Shown piece after piece: positions 1-8,797 of a stretch of DNA of 64,000 bases; position 1 is the stretch's first letter, and the number at the start of each line of letters is the position of its first letter. Below the pieces are notes generated by a model. The model was not told the DNA's origin, ran no database searches, and was given only the letters and a program-made list of their open reading frames with translations. The DNA comes from an uncultured Bacteroidota bacterium (GTDB lineage Bacteria > Bacteroidota > Bacteroidia > Chitinophagales > Chitinophagaceae). The stretch covers positions 62,001 through 126,000 of the forward strand of contig CAILLK010000044.1 of NCBI GenBank assembly GCA_903835005.1, in the 5' to 3' direction. The position numbers and the translations under genes were made by a program.

Positions 1-18
1 AATACAATTTGCTTGATA

Positions 19-906
19 ATGGCAAAATATCTGGACATATTCACAGATTACGGTTTTAAGAAAATTTTTGGGGAAGAAGCCAATAAGGATATACTTATTG
101 ATTTTCTGAATGCTCTTTTGCCTATAAGTTCACCTATTGCAAACCTTACTTTTAAGAACACTGAAAAATTGGGCAGAATGCCTGTTGACAGGAAAGCAAT
201 CTATGACATCTATTGTGAGAATGAGCGGGGCGAAAAATTTATAGTAGAGCTGCAAAAAAATAAACAGGATTATTTTAAAGAGCGTACCATCTATTATTCT
301 ACATTCCCTATCAGCGAGCAAGCCCAAAAAGGGAAATGGTTGTTTGATCTGAAAGCGGTGTATTGCATCGGATTACTGGATTTTAAATTCAGCGACTATG
401 CCAATGCCAATGAAAAACGGGAAGTAGTACACAGAATAACACTGAAAGACCAGAATGGCAGGCAGTTTTACGACAAGCTTACCTATATCTACTTAGAAAT
501 GCCGAATTTCAAAAAGACGGTAAAGCAACTCGAAACGCGCCTTGATAAATGGCTTTACTTTATTAAAAACCTGGAAGACTTTCAGACCATACCGAAAATA
601 TTTAAAAATGAAGTAGTATTTGTAGAGGCGATGGAAAAAGCCGAACTATCGAAGATGAACGACAGAGACCGCTTTCTGTATGAAGCGAGCCTGAAAGTGT
701 ACCGGGACAGCATTGCAATTGTTGAAACTGCCAGGAATGAAGGATTGAGGGAAGGTGCAGCCATAAAGGAAAAATATGCTGAAGAGAAAGCTATGGAAAG
801 GGTACTGGAAATGGCAATAAACTGCCTGAAAGATGGTTTGAGTATAACCAAAACTGCAAAATTAACAGGGCTTGCTGAAGATGAAGTAAGGAAAATAAAA
901 TTGTAG
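19..906 (+). CDS. Rpn family recombination-promoting nuclease / PD-(D/E)XK nuclease-family transposase
   Basis: A 295-residue protein of the PF12784-like PD-(D/E)XK family, common in many copies in Bacteroidota. The N-terminus has the family signature DYGFKKIFGEE. The nuclease core is visible as D63 followed by E77-L-Q79 inside EKFIVELQ, the usual D...ExQ spacing. The C-terminal third is charged and helical and ends in a small helix-turn-helix-like tail (ITKTAKLTGLAEDEVRKI), also typical. I chose the ATG at 19 over a TTG two codons upstream because family members begin MxKYLD. Known members promote RecA-independent recombination or are domesticated mobile nucleases; the role here is inferred from family. 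It converges with the GSCFA gene. It is complete, with no sign of flanking inverted repeats. Confidence 0.85.
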   Translation: MAKYLDIFTDYGFKKIFGEEANKDILIDFLNALLPISSPIANLTFKNTEKLGRMPVDRKAIYDIYCENERGEKFIVELQKNKQDYFKERTIYYSTFPISEQAQKGKWLFDLKAVYCIGLLDFKFSDYANANEKREVVHRITLKDQNGRQFYDKLTYIYLEMPNFKKTVKQLETRLDKWLYFIKNLEDFQTIPKIFKNEVVFVEAMEKAELSKMNDRDRFLYEASLKVYRDSIAIVETARNEGLREGAAIKEKYAEEKAMERVLEMAINCLKDGLSITKTAKLTGLAEDEVRKIKL

Positions 907-1006
907 AGTTGAATACGCCTAACAATAAATCCAAACTGAGGATTCACAACTAATCAAGCCGATCTTTTACAATACTTTTCTGCCAGATAGGGCTATTTTA
1001 TCACAG

Positions 1007-1987
1007 TTAATTACGGTCTTCAAAATATTTCACCTCTTCACCCAAATCGAGGAAAGGATATTTATTCATCATTGCGAGTGCCTTTGCCGCATAGGTTGTT
1101 TTGAATTTTTTATGTGCTTCAGTTTCCGGGAAGCGGGAGCGGTGGGAGCGGGCGGTGTTGATGTCCTGTACCTGCTCCATTATTTCGATAATTGCAGGAT
1201 CGATACATGACTTTGTAAATTGCTCCCAGACATAGCTTGTACCCATGTAATTGGGATGAACCATATCCACATCATAAAAACGATAATCGCGGAGAATATC
1301 TATGACCAGCTCGTAGGCCGGGAAGTAGTGGGCTTTTTCGTGTTTTGCGCAGAGGGTATGCACTGCCTCTATGAGGCGGGCTTTGCTCCTGTTATTTTCT
1401 ATAACCCCATCGCGGATGTGGCGCACAGGGCTGATGGTGAAGAGTACCTGTGCAAAAGAATTTGCCTCTTTCAGTTTCAGTATTGTGGCATCAAGCGCAT
1501 GGATTATTTCACTGGTTTCGAGTAACCTTTTTTCGAACCACTGGGCCGGGGCGCGGTGATTGTTTGCAACTGGGGCGTTGGTTTCTTTAAGGTAATACTG
1601 GAAGGCAGAGCCGAGTGTGATGATGACCCAATCGGCCTTGCGGATAAACACTGAGGCACTCTGTTGCGATTCATTGATTGTTTTGAAGGCAGCAGCCATA
1701 TCAATATTGGAGAAGCGGGTGTGGTGGTCCCAACTGTTCCAGAGTTCGTTGAGGTAAAAGAGGTCGGATGCCTGGTACTGTTTATTGCCGAGGTAGCTGT
1801 TAAGGCTATCAGCAACGCTGAGGGGGTTAAAGAGAATACCATGCGGGTTGGACAGAACATTGAATTTATGCTGTTGCAGCCTGTCGGAGATATGCTCGGT
1901 GAAGCAAGACCCTATAAGGAGGATATTGTCGGAATAGAGGAGAGGGCGGGGCAGGGAAGGGATATCGAGAGAAAGCGAGAACTGCAT
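1007..1987 (-). CDS. GSCFA domain-containing protein (SGNH hydrolase-like)
   Basis: A 326-residue cytoplasmic protein with the GSCFA family hallmark GSCFTEHI at residues 26-33, a second block (TLGSAFQYY) and the C-terminal HPNYMG block. Together these match the SGNH/GDSL-like arrangement of the family (PF08885). The substrate is unknown; an acyl-ester hydrolase role is family-level inference. The start is set at the ATG at 1987, because a longer frame reaches only a TTG at 2068 and family members begin a few residues before the first strand leading to GSCF. No signal peptide. It is divergent from the decayed T9SS gene that starts at 2072. Confidence 0.85.
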   Translation of the reverse strand: MQFSLSLDIPSLPRPLLYSDNILLIGSCFTEHISDRLQQHKFNVLSNPHGILFNPLSVADSLNSYLGNKQYQASDLFYLNELWNSWDHHTRFSNIDMAAAFKTINESQQSASVFIRKADWVIITLGSAFQYYLKETNAPVANNHRAPAQWFEKRLLETSEIIHALDATILKLKEANSFAQVLFTISPVRHIRDGVIENNRSKARLIEAVHTLCAKHEKAHYFPAYELVIDILRDYRFYDVDMVHPNYMGTSYVWEQFTKSCIDPAIIEIMEQVQDINTARSHRSRFPETEAHKKFKTTYAAKALAMMNKYPFLDLGEEVKYFEDRN

Positions 1988-2071
1988 AAATTTGATTGCT
2001 TTAATATTTTTGAGCAAACGGCGTATCGGGTGTAATTTTACGGTATATTCAGCATACAATTTCAACAATTC

Positions 2072-3072
2072 ATGAAAAACCTTCTATTCATTTACCTGTT
2101 ATGACTATCAGGAGGCTCATTTGTGCAGCATGTTATTACTGCTGCAACAAACAATCCGGTGCCGGCAAATTTTTTACTGTTAACAGCTGTAATAAGAGCG
2201 GTGTATCGCAAGGGTCAGGAGAACCTGAATTTCCATGTGATTTTTATACCCGTACCATTTTGTGAATTGCGTAAGCAAGCACGCCCTATTGTGATTTTTT
2301 TTTTGGGCAGCAACCTTTCGACTGAAGTAACAGTTTCGGGGGCTACGAACTATGAATATTTTATGCCAATACCATAGTGTTTGAGGTTGCAGGTAATCAT
2401 TATTCCATCAGTGCCGTCTTCCAGTACTTTTATAAGCCTGAGATAATCTGGCAATAAACAATTGTATATAGCACGACATTTAAATATGCGAATATAAATT
2501 ATTTATCCACGTCAATAAATTATAACAGAGTTATAGATTCAAATGCGATTGATGGTTATGGTACTTTAATACTTCCTTCTGGCACCTTCACCAATGCATT
2601 GCGCCAGCATACTATATCTGTTACATACGACAGTATTCCAGGAACAGGTGTGAATTATAGTTCAAGTCAGGAAACTTACAAATGGTTTGCACCAGGTTAT
2701 CATTTTCTTTTGCTTTCGATCCAGTTGAATAGTTCATCAGGAACCGGACTGGGTACATCCTTCGTTATTTATACCAGCAGCGCAATAGCAGGGACGAAAA
2801 TGGTGGCTAATGAAAATGTTTTGGCAGAAATTAGCCCAAATCCTGCATCGGAGGTGCTAAACATCAAATTTTATACGGGTGAGGCAAAAAAAGCAACGGT
2901 TACGCTATCTGATATTACCGGTAAAACTGTTGGAAAAATCAGCTCTGATCAAATCAATAATGGAGCAAATGATATACAATACCCGGTGGCAGATCTGCCT
3001 TCAGGTCTTTATTTAATTCATCTGTGTGATGGGGTAAATAATGTCACGAAGAAGGTGGTTATTGCCCATTAA
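2072..3072 (+). pseudogene. Decayed T9SS type A sorting-domain secreted protein
   Basis: A once-intact secreted gene broken by several lesions. It starts with ATG and a hydrophobic leader (MKNLLFIYLL), then an in-frame TGA at 2102-2104. The same frame continues to VQHVITAATNNPVPANF, then switches at a T-run near 2171 to a frame reading TVNSCNKSGVSQGSG. It later returns to read SNLSTEVTVSGATNYEYFMP, shifts again near 2362, and meets an in-frame TAA at 2455. From about 2458 one frame is open to 3072. It reads a normal C-terminal half with GYGTLILPSGT and a T9SS type A tail (ISPNPASEVLNI...GLYLIHL). Because pieces from different frames fit one protein, this is decay rather than chance. An intact-looking 157-residue fragment (from 2599) should not be annotated as a gene of its own. 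Confidence 0.8.
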
Positions 3073-3139
3073 TGTATTAGTGAGCTACATGCGAGATTTT
3101 CATCATTTTATTTATCCATTTATTGCTAAATTTGTGAGA

Positions 3140-3562
3140 ATGGAAAAAGCAATTATTTGTATAGGTATGTATCTGGCAATGTGTTGCCCGATATGTTGCC
3201 TGGCATCGGGCCATACCTTAAATGGGTTAGAATTTTTGCCTCTTTTGTTATTTGTTTTTATAGTTGGTATCCTTGGTGTTCTATTAAATGTAATGGTACT
3301 TATCAGGTGGCTTATCTTCCGGTCTCCTATTCCCGAAAAAACAGTACAAATATGCCTTGCCATTAACATCCTGTTCCTGATATTGGCGATTGCTGGTTTT
3401 AAAACCCGGTATGAGCAGCATGTTATGTTTCCGGGGCAGGATCATGATGGTTTCATTAGTTACGTTACTAAAGCTACACTTGTATTTATGATGATTGCGG
3501 GTGCAATTGCGATGGACCTTTACTTGTTAAGAAGAAGGAATAAATCCAATAGACAGAAATGA
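3140..3562 (+). CDS. Small multi-pass membrane protein, unknown function
   Basis: A 140-residue hydrophobic protein. Residues 1-22 look like a leader or first membrane segment rich in Cys. Three further hydrophobic stretches follow (around residues 30-58, 71-85 and 107-125), and the C-terminus is basic (LLRRRNKSNRQK), which would stay in the cytoplasm. No family recognised. The ATG at 3140 gives the best leader; a longer frame from 3041 would overlap the end of the decayed T9SS gene and start with soluble sequence, so I rejected it. Function not assigned. Confidence 0.6.
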   Translation: MEKAIICIGMYLAMCCPICCLASGHTLNGLEFLPLLLFVFIVGILGVLLNVMVLIRWLIFRSPIPEKTVQICLAINILFLILAIAGFKTRYEQHVMFPGQDHDGFISYVTKATLVFMMIAGAIAMDLYLLRRRNKSNRQK

Positions 3563-3801
3563 AGAGTAAAATTCTGATTGCCAGCTATGATGTTCTCAAT
3601 TGGTTGTAATTAATTTCTAAGTTTGTAATGTTGCCAATAATATTAGAAATTGGGAGGTCATATGAGTATATTGGGCAGAAAATTTGATCTGGTTTCAAAA
3701 AAGAGATAATCAGTAATAGATTATTTGTATATTTATATTGCATAGTAGAATGGCCTGATTTACAATCTGAAAGATTTTTTTCCAAAGTTGAAATCTAACC
3801 T

Positions 3802-4698
3802 ATGATAAAGCCTGTTGGAATAATTCTGGTTTTCATAGTAGTAATAAGCCTTGGTTCCTGTATGGAACCTAAGGCATTGTATGTTCATCTGCCAGATAAA
3901 GTTAATTGCCCGGGATTTAAAGAGGCTGGGGAAGCCAAAGCTGAAATTTCAATTCAGCCTATTGAAAATTCAACCCGCGGAGTTCCGGTAATTTATAATT
4001 GTAACCTGGCTTATGCACCCATAAACCACCTGGGTATTATTGCATCTTACCAGGGAACTCATAATTTAAACCTGAATAAGGATTACGGCAATACCGGGTT
4101 TTTCGGAAATACCTCTACTGAAAAATTTCACCTGAGCAGTTCATTGGTTGATTTAGGTCTTGGCTTTTTTACTAAAGATGGCAATAAGGGGTTGCTGGAA
4201 TGTTATGGGGGATTGGGCATTGGCTTTATAAAGAACAGTGCTATGGGCTATGACGATCCCGGCGATTATTTCGGGAATTTTTACCGGATATTTTTGCAGC
4301 TTGATTACTGCTATTTCTATAAGAATGCACTTCTGATTGCAGGATTCAGGACTATGGATAAAAAATATACTGCCTTTGATATTGGTTCAAATGCTGAAAT
4401 AGACTCCTCCGCTATCAAACAGATCAAATCAGATAATCTCCTGCTGCTGCAACCCTTTATTGAATTTCAGACGGGCAACCGGTTTATGAGATTCAGTATG
4501 CAATTGGGCTGCCAGATTTATCTGCAGGGTTTCAACAGTTCTGCTGCGGCTGGTGATCAGTATAATCTGAACTCGGGTTACCGCTTTAATCCATCATTAC
4601 TATACCTGGGCCTGGGTATATCATTTCATTCGGCCCCCAGGTTTGGTAAAGTGGGGTTCGGGAGGAGCGCAGGTGAAAAAAAATCAGATTATTGGTAA
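3802..4698 (+). CDS. Putative lipoprotein with predicted beta-rich outer-membrane-like domain
   Basis: A 298-residue protein with a lipoprotein signal peptide: hydrophobic stretch then the lipobox LGSC with Cys20. The rest is rich in Gly and aromatic residues in alternating strands (VDLGLGFFT, LLECYGGLGIGFI, FRIFLQLDYCYFY, LLYLGLGISF), the pattern of an outer-membrane barrel or a porin-like lipoprotein. No named family is recognised. The 239 bases upstream contain no other gene. It is followed by another secreted protein on the same strand, but a 125-base gap makes an operon uncertain. Confidence 0.7.
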   Translation: MIKPVGIILVFIVVISLGSCMEPKALYVHLPDKVNCPGFKEAGEAKAEISIQPIENSTRGVPVIYNCNLAYAPINHLGIIASYQGTHNLNLNKDYGNTGFFGNTSTEKFHLSSSLVDLGLGFFTKDGNKGLLECYGGLGIGFIKNSAMGYDDPGDYFGNFYRIFLQLDYCYFYKNALLIAGFRTMDKKYTAFDIGSNAEIDSSAIKQIKSDNLLLLQPFIEFQTGNRFMRFSMQLGCQIYLQGFNSSAAAGDQYNLNSGYRFNPSLLYLGLGISFHSAPRFGKVGFGRSAGEKKSDYW

Positions 4699-4809
4699 AG
4701 GTTTGATTGTATAAATTGAGCAATTATATATTATTTCGGGCATCATGCAGCGCCTGATAAATTAGTTCTTTTATAACAACTGCCGCCTATGCTTAATTGA
4801 AAAAGAATA

Positions 4810-4817
4810 TAACTTTG
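4810..4817 (+). promoter_or_regulatory. Possible -7 box TAACTTTG
   Basis: An exact match to the Bacteroidota TAnnTTTG -7 consensus, but only 6 bases before the ATG at 4824, which would leave almost no leader. No -33 TTG lies at the usual distance. It may be chance. Confidence 0.25.
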
Positions 4818-4823
4818 CTTCTA

Positions 4824-5492
4824 ATGAAATTCAGGCTTTTCGCATATTGGTTTGCTGTAGTCAATTTATTTGTCTCGTTACATACTCTTGCGCAATTGGC
4901 GCCTGATAATGTAATTCAGATAGACGGTGTGACTATGACTGCCGATAGTCTGCGGGCGGTATCGGATGTAGTGGTGGAAGTAAAGGGCAAGAACCGGGGA
5001 ACTGAAACTGAATATACAGGGGTATTTTCCATGGTTTGCGAAAAGGGCGACACGCTCCGATTCTCCTGTACAGGATTCCGGACCAAGGAATATGTGATTC
5101 CAAAAGACATAAAAGGTGATCTGTTTTCGATGATACAGCTGATGGTGCAGGATACCTTTTACCTTCCTGAAACGATTATCAGGCCGTTGCCATCCAAGGA
5201 AAGATTTAACTATGCATTTCAGCACTGGCATATACCCAACGACCAGTATGAACTGGCCCGGCGCAATACCAACTCTTACATGCTCAGGGCGCTAGCCTAC
5301 ACTATGCCTATGGACGGCCACCTGGCACAATCGAGGGAACTGGCGCGGCAAGCCAACGCAGCAGTATATTATGGCCAGCAGCAGCCAATGAATATACTGA
5401 ACCCTATAGCCTGGGGGCAGTTTTTTGAAGCCTGGAAACGGGGCGATTTCCGCAAGCAAAGTAATCCGTACCTGGACGACAGCAACTACTGA
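4824..5492 (+). CDS. Carboxypeptidase-regulatory-like domain protein, exported
   Basis: A 222-residue exported protein with a signal peptide ending near LHTLAQ (about residue 24). Residues ~30-105 form a CarboxypepD_reg-like beta-sandwich: DSLRAVSDVVVEVKGKNRGTET, then FSMVCEKGDTLRFSCTGFRTKEYVIP. This is the fold found at the N-terminus of TonB receptors and as a free periplasmic protein in Bacteroidota. The C-terminal ~110 residues are Gln/Asn/Arg-rich (ARQANAAVYYGQQQP) with no recognised domain. Start chosen at the ATG at 4824 because it opens directly into the signal peptide; a TTG at 4797 would add nine residues. The function is unknown; a cell-envelope role is inferred. Confidence 0.8.
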   Translation: MKFRLFAYWFAVVNLFVSLHTLAQLAPDNVIQIDGVTMTADSLRAVSDVVVEVKGKNRGTETEYTGVFSMVCEKGDTLRFSCTGFRTKEYVIPKDIKGDLFSMIQLMVQDTFYLPETIIRPLPSKERFNYAFQHWHIPNDQYELARRNTNSYMLRALAYTMPMDGHLAQSRELARQANAAVYYGQQQPMNILNPIAWGQFFEAWKRGDFRKQSNPYLDDSNY

Positions 5493-5576
5493 TAATATTT
5501 GACTTTCCTGCAACCAGGGATAATTTTTTATACTCCTTTGTTGATATTAATAACTGCAACAATGAAATGCATGTCC

Positions 5577-5584
5577 TATTTTTG
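5577..5584 (+). promoter_or_regulatory. Possible -7 box TATTTTTG for the deacetylase gene
   Basis: Exact TAnnTTTG match 24 bases before the ATG at 5609, leaving a short 5' leader. It lies inside the longer possible frame that begins at 5567, so it favours the 5609 start. No clear -33 TTG at 19-20 bases. Confidence 0.4.
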
Positions 5585-5608
5585 TTTGATCACAAACTAA
5601 AAACAGGA

Positions 5609-6475
5609 ATGAAAGGGATTTATAGAGTTTTGTTTTTTATAGCTGCAGGCGGGTTAATTATTTTGGGATGCATAAGCAATGCTGAAAAAACGACTGCAAA
5701 GGGATTTGGAGCTGCGCATCATGTTAGTGTTGGATCTGGTCGGGCTGAAATGGAAAGTGATTCTGCCGCCTATGTTCCTGAAGCAGATGGCGGTTCTGTG
5801 CCGGTACTGTGTTATCACCAGATTAGGGACTGGACCCCTAAAGATTCAAAAACAGCGAAAGTATATATTGTGCCTGTAGCCAACTTCAAGGCAGAGATGA
5901 AGATACTGCATGATAAAGGATACCATTCTATTTCGCCCGATCAGCTTATTGCACACCTGCAGCATGGCGCACCTTTGCCATCAAAGCCGATAATGATAAC
6001 GCTTGATGATGCCGATGAATCGCAGTACAGTGTTGGACTGCCTGAGCTGGATAAGGCTGGATTTAAAGCGACTTTTTATGTGATGACTGTAGTGCTCAAC
6101 AGGCCTAAATATTTCAGCAGGGCACAGGTGAAGGAACTTAATGATAAAGGCCATACTATAGGCTGCCATACCTGGGACCACCATATGGTAACCAAGTATA
6201 CAGAAGCCGACTGGGTAAAGCAGGTGGTGAAACCCAGGGCCGAACTGGAAAAGATTATAGGCAAGCCGGTAATGTATTTTGCCTATCCGTTCGGGTTATG
6301 GAACCCAGCGGCCGTGAGCCATATTAAGCAATATGGATTTACAGCAGCCTTCAGCCTGGCGGGTAAGGCAGACCACGAAGCGCCCATGTATACACTGAAG
6401 CGCCAGATAGTAGATGGCAACTGGAACGCAGAACAGATGATGAAGTATATAGAGCATATTGAGAAGGGTAAGTAA
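5609..6475 (+). CDS. Lipoprotein polysaccharide deacetylase (NodB family)
   Basis: A 288-residue lipoprotein with signal peptide and lipobox LIILGC (Cys21). The NodB fold follows: VPVLCYHQI, then MITLDDADES with D133/D134 (normally TFDDG), then HTWDHH with H187 and H191 as zinc ligands, then FAYPFG (224-229). These are the metal-dependent carbohydrate esterase 4 motifs, so removal of N-acetyl groups from an envelope polysaccharide or peptidoglycan is expected. The substrate is not determinable. The Leu and Ala-Asp in motif 1 are deviations from TFDDG, but both acidic residues are kept. The start at 5609 gives a proper leader; 5567 would put hydrophilic residues before it. It converges with the DUF2889 gene. 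Confidence 0.88.
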   Translation: MKGIYRVLFFIAAGGLIILGCISNAEKTTAKGFGAAHHVSVGSGRAEMESDSAAYVPEADGGSVPVLCYHQIRDWTPKDSKTAKVYIVPVANFKAEMKILHDKGYHSISPDQLIAHLQHGAPLPSKPIMITLDDADESQYSVGLPELDKAGFKATFYVMTVVLNRPKYFSRAQVKELNDKGHTIGCHTWDHHMVTKYTEADWVKQVVKPRAELEKIIGKPVMYFAYPFGLWNPAAVSHIKQYGFTAAFSLAGKADHEAPMYTLKRQIVDGNWNAEQMMKYIEHIEKGK

Positions 6476-6504
6476 AGGGAAACTTTCATTGTATAAGGAT
6501 TGAT

Positions 6505-7020
6505 TTACGTTAATTTCTCTTTATAAATAAAGCAGGTGTTATTGAGCACATGCCTTGATATTTCGAACCGTTCTTCTTCGTTCAGGATATTAAAATCCCG
6601 GCTCATTAACCCGAATCCCTGATCAAAGCCAATAAGTGTGGTAGCTGCAAAATTTATGGTTTCCACCGTCAGTTCGCGCAGGTGAACACAGCCATCGCTG
6701 CCACCTATTTTTTGCAGTATTATTTTGGAGATACCCCTTTCAATCTTTAATCCTATGAGGAGTTTTGCTTTTTCGGCCACCATAGGGCAGGCGGCATGAG
6801 GATGGCTTGCGAATTCGCTGCGGGCATGAACGATCGTTTTGGTATCCGGCTCAATATGGATATTTAATCTGATGAGATGATAGGGGTCGAGAAGGGTTGC
6901 TTCGAGCATCAGGTTGCCGTTTTCCAGCTCAAAAGCTTCAATGCCTATATCGCGTTTGGATACCAATCTTCTGACCGGGATTCTTTCTCCGGCAGGGATG
7001 TAATTTGAGGAATCTTTCAT
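6505..7020 (-). CDS. DUF2889 domain-containing protein
   Basis: A 171-residue soluble protein with the DUF2889 (PF11136-like) pattern. A mid-protein segment reads RLNIHIEPDTKTIVHARSE (the 'lrltid..f.i..a' block), followed by CPMVAEKAKLLIGLKIERG, then GGSDGCVHLREL with the conserved Gly-Cys-x-His-Leu. The C-terminal half is helical. No signal peptide and no known activity. The start at 7020 is the only good ATG and lies 28 bases from a TAnnTTTG box. It sits in the same direction as the ArsR operon downstream end but 142 bases away, so it is probably separate. Confidence 0.75.
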   Translation of the reverse strand: MKDSSNYIPAGERIPVRRLVSKRDIGIEAFELENGNLMLEATLLDPYHLIRLNIHIEPDTKTIVHARSEFASHPHAACPMVAEKAKLLIGLKIERGISKIILQKIGGSDGCVHLRELTVETINFAATTLIGFDQGFGLMSRDFNILNEEERFEISRHVLNNTCFIYKEKLT

Positions 7021-7048
7021 GCAGATTTATTTACCTTTTATCGGTTGG

Positions 7049-7056
7049 CAAAGTTA
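7049..7056 (-). promoter_or_regulatory. Possible -7 box TAACTTTG for the DUF2889 gene
   Basis: On the minus strand this reads TAACTTTG, an exact TAnnTTTG match 28 bases before the start codon. No -33 TTG at the expected distance. Confidence 0.4.
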
Positions 7057-7162
7057 GATCAGTAATAAAAAATAAAGATGACGAGAATCATCAGGGACTG
7101 ATATGTCTTTAATTGATTTGTCTGGCAATTGAACTCATGGGCAGACGCATAAAAAGCAATAA

Positions 7163-7720
7163 TCAGACCATCAGACAACCCCTGAATCCTCTGCCCGCAT
7201 AGTAAGATTCTGCACCATTATGATAGGTGAAAACATGATTATAGCGCCTGTCGCAAAAGAGTGCACCACCAAGATTACGGATATCAGCGGGTGTCTTTAC
7301 CCAGCTTGATGTTTTGGTATCAAAATGACCGAGTTGCTGAAGATACCGGTATTGCTCTTCAGTTAAAATTTCGATACCCATATCTGCAGCCAGACCAATA
7401 GCGCTGTTAGCAGGTTTATTTTCCTTTCTTTCTGCAAGCGCCTCAGGATCGTAACAAATGCTTCTGCGGCCTTTCGGGCTTTCAGCCGAACAATCATAAA
7501 AGATGTATTCTCCTGTCTTTTTATCCAGGCCAACAACATCGGGTTCACCACCAGTTATTTCCATTTCATTGAGCGACCAGAGTTTCTTATCATCTTTCAC
7601 AATCTTAGCTAGTACTTCATTCCATACAAGGCCTGTATGCCGATTCATGTTTTGATTAAAACGGGCTTTTAATGTATTAAGCAGCTCTTCACTTTGAAAT
7701 GGCGATAATTTATTTTTCAT
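7163..7720 (-). CDS. DUF4256 family protein
   Basis: A 185-residue soluble protein of the DUF4256 family (PF14066-like). Diagnostic blocks are LKARFNQNMNRH near the N-terminus, GGEPDVVGLDKKTGEYIFYDCSAESP in the middle (given here by residues 52-77), and the C-terminal RRYNHVFTYHNGAESYY followed by GRGFRG. The family has no established activity. I chose the ATG at 7720 because the family starts just before LSPFQSEEL; another ATG at 7750 adds ten residues. It is the last gene of the ArsR-led operon, 63 bases after the DoxX-like gene. Confidence 0.85.
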   Translation of the reverse strand: MKNKLSPFQSEELLNTLKARFNQNMNRHTGLVWNEVLAKIVKDDKKLWSLNEMEITGGEPDVVGLDKKTGEYIFYDCSAESPKGRRSICYDPEALAERKENKPANSAIGLAADMGIEILTEEQYRYLQQLGHFDTKTSSWVKTPADIRNLGGALFCDRRYNHVFTYHNGAESYYAGRGFRGCLMV

Positions 7721-7783
7721 GGCCTCATCATTTATCAAACTAGGGAACATAAAAAGCAAAGAATAGAAATCAACCTTAGTAAA

Positions 7784-8170
7784 TTATTGATTTATTGATG
7801 TGATTTTTCTGTCTGCTGGCCTGAAATACCAGGAAAGCAATATAAAAATAGTCTGAAACACTGGCCCAAGTATCGCCTTTATGGCATAATCACTACAGGC
7901 GAGATGCGAGATTAGTGCGCCTGTCATTACGAAAAAGAAACCGGCATAGGCCCATTCTTTAAGAAGTTTAAACCCGGGCACTAATACTGCAACAACGCCA
8001 AGTATTTTCCAGGTGCCGAGAATTGTCAGAAAATAAACCGGATAGCCTAGAGGCGTAATAAGGTCAACCATTTCTTTTGTCCTTAATAACTGCTGAATGC
8101 CGCTACCAAGCATGCCCAGAGTGAACAGGATTGTAAATATCCAATAAATAATTTTGTTTCTCTTTTCCAT
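7784..8170 (-). CDS. DoxX-like family membrane protein
   Basis: A 128-residue inner-membrane protein with four hydrophobic segments (about residues 7-24, 43-66, 72-90, 98-116) and the DoxX-like pattern GLGS.Q.....GYP.Y....G.WK.LG visible as GYPVYFLTILGTWKILG. Such proteins are frequent next to SRPBCC/AHSA1 and ArsR genes; their biochemical role is unclear. It is 40 bases downstream of the YdeI gene and belongs to the same minus-strand operon. Confidence 0.88.
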   Translation of the reverse strand: MEKRNKIIYWIFTILFTLGMLGSGIQQLLRTKEMVDLITPLGYPVYFLTILGTWKILGVVAVLVPGFKLLKEWAYAGFFFVMTGALISHLACSDYAIKAILGPVFQTIFILLSWYFRPADRKITSINQ

Positions 8171-8210
8171 TTTTTAAGTTTTAAGTATTTAGGTTTTTAG
8201 TAGATTAGTA

Positions 8211-8789
8211 TTACTCATCAAACCCCTTTCCAGCCATAATCTGCTGTATACTTTTTTCAATCCGTGCCTCCCGGGTTTTTGCCAGTTTGGGCTGAGAAAA
8301 ATAATACAGGTATCCATTTTGCCTCCCTGGCGTCAAAGCCTTGAATGCAGCTTTCAAGGCTGGGTTGTCATTTAATTTGTTTTGAAATTCTTCAGGTACT
8401 TTATATTCTGAAGTCTTTTTTACAGGCACCTTCAGACCGGATTTTTCGACTGCAATGGCTTCATAAATATAAGCTTTCAGTGCAGCTTTCAGTTTCACAA
8501 TTTCCTTTATGTTGGTAAACCGTATCTGGCGGGCCGCCTGCACATTTTCAGTTTGTTGTATAAGTATATTTTCGGGGTCGCTCATCAGGGCGCCTTTGAA
8601 AAACAGATAGGCACAGTACTCTTTAAATACGTGTATTAAAACGATATTCCGGTCCCCGAGACTATAGCAAGGACAACCCCATTTCAATACTTCATTGAGC
8701 CCGATATCCAGGGCTATGATTCTCATCTGCTCAATTTCCTTTTGCCACTTCTCGTTTGCAGTAAAGTAAAAATCAACTTTAGGATTCAT
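8211..8789 (-). CDS. YdeI/OmpD-associated family protein with DUF1801 domain
   Basis: A 192-residue soluble protein. Residues ~15-110 are a DUF1801 domain (IGLNEVLKWGCPCYSLGDRNIVLIHVFKEYCAYLFFKG, residues 29-66). Residues ~130-190 are the YdeI/OmdA tail: VPEEFQNKLNDNPALKAAF, LTPGRQNGYLYYFSQ, and AKTREARIEK. The pair is common in Bacteroidota and often travels with ArsR, SRPBCC and DoxX genes. Function not established. It lies 8 bases downstream of the frameshifted NTF2-like gene. Confidence 0.88.
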   Translation of the reverse strand: MNPKVDFYFTANEKWQKEIEQMRIIALDIGLNEVLKWGCPCYSLGDRNIVLIHVFKEYCAYLFFKGALMSDPENILIQQTENVQAARQIRFTNIKEIVKLKAALKAYIYEAIAVEKSGLKVPVKKTSEYKVPEEFQNKLNDNPALKAAFKALTPGRQNGYLYYFSQPKLAKTREARIEKSIQQIMAGKGFDE

Positions 8790-8797
8790 ATACTTTG

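Noticed and set aside
582-947. 121-residue minus-strand frame under the Rpn nuclease
   Set aside because: Antisense shadow of a well-supported gene.
1220-2035. Plus-strand frames of 101 and 123 residues opposite the GSCFA gene
   Set aside because: The GSCFA gene has clear family motifs in the other direction; these are its shadows.
3585-3785. 66-residue minus-strand frame in the gap after the small membrane protein
   Set aside because: No leader, no family and no upstream signal; AT-rich chance frame.
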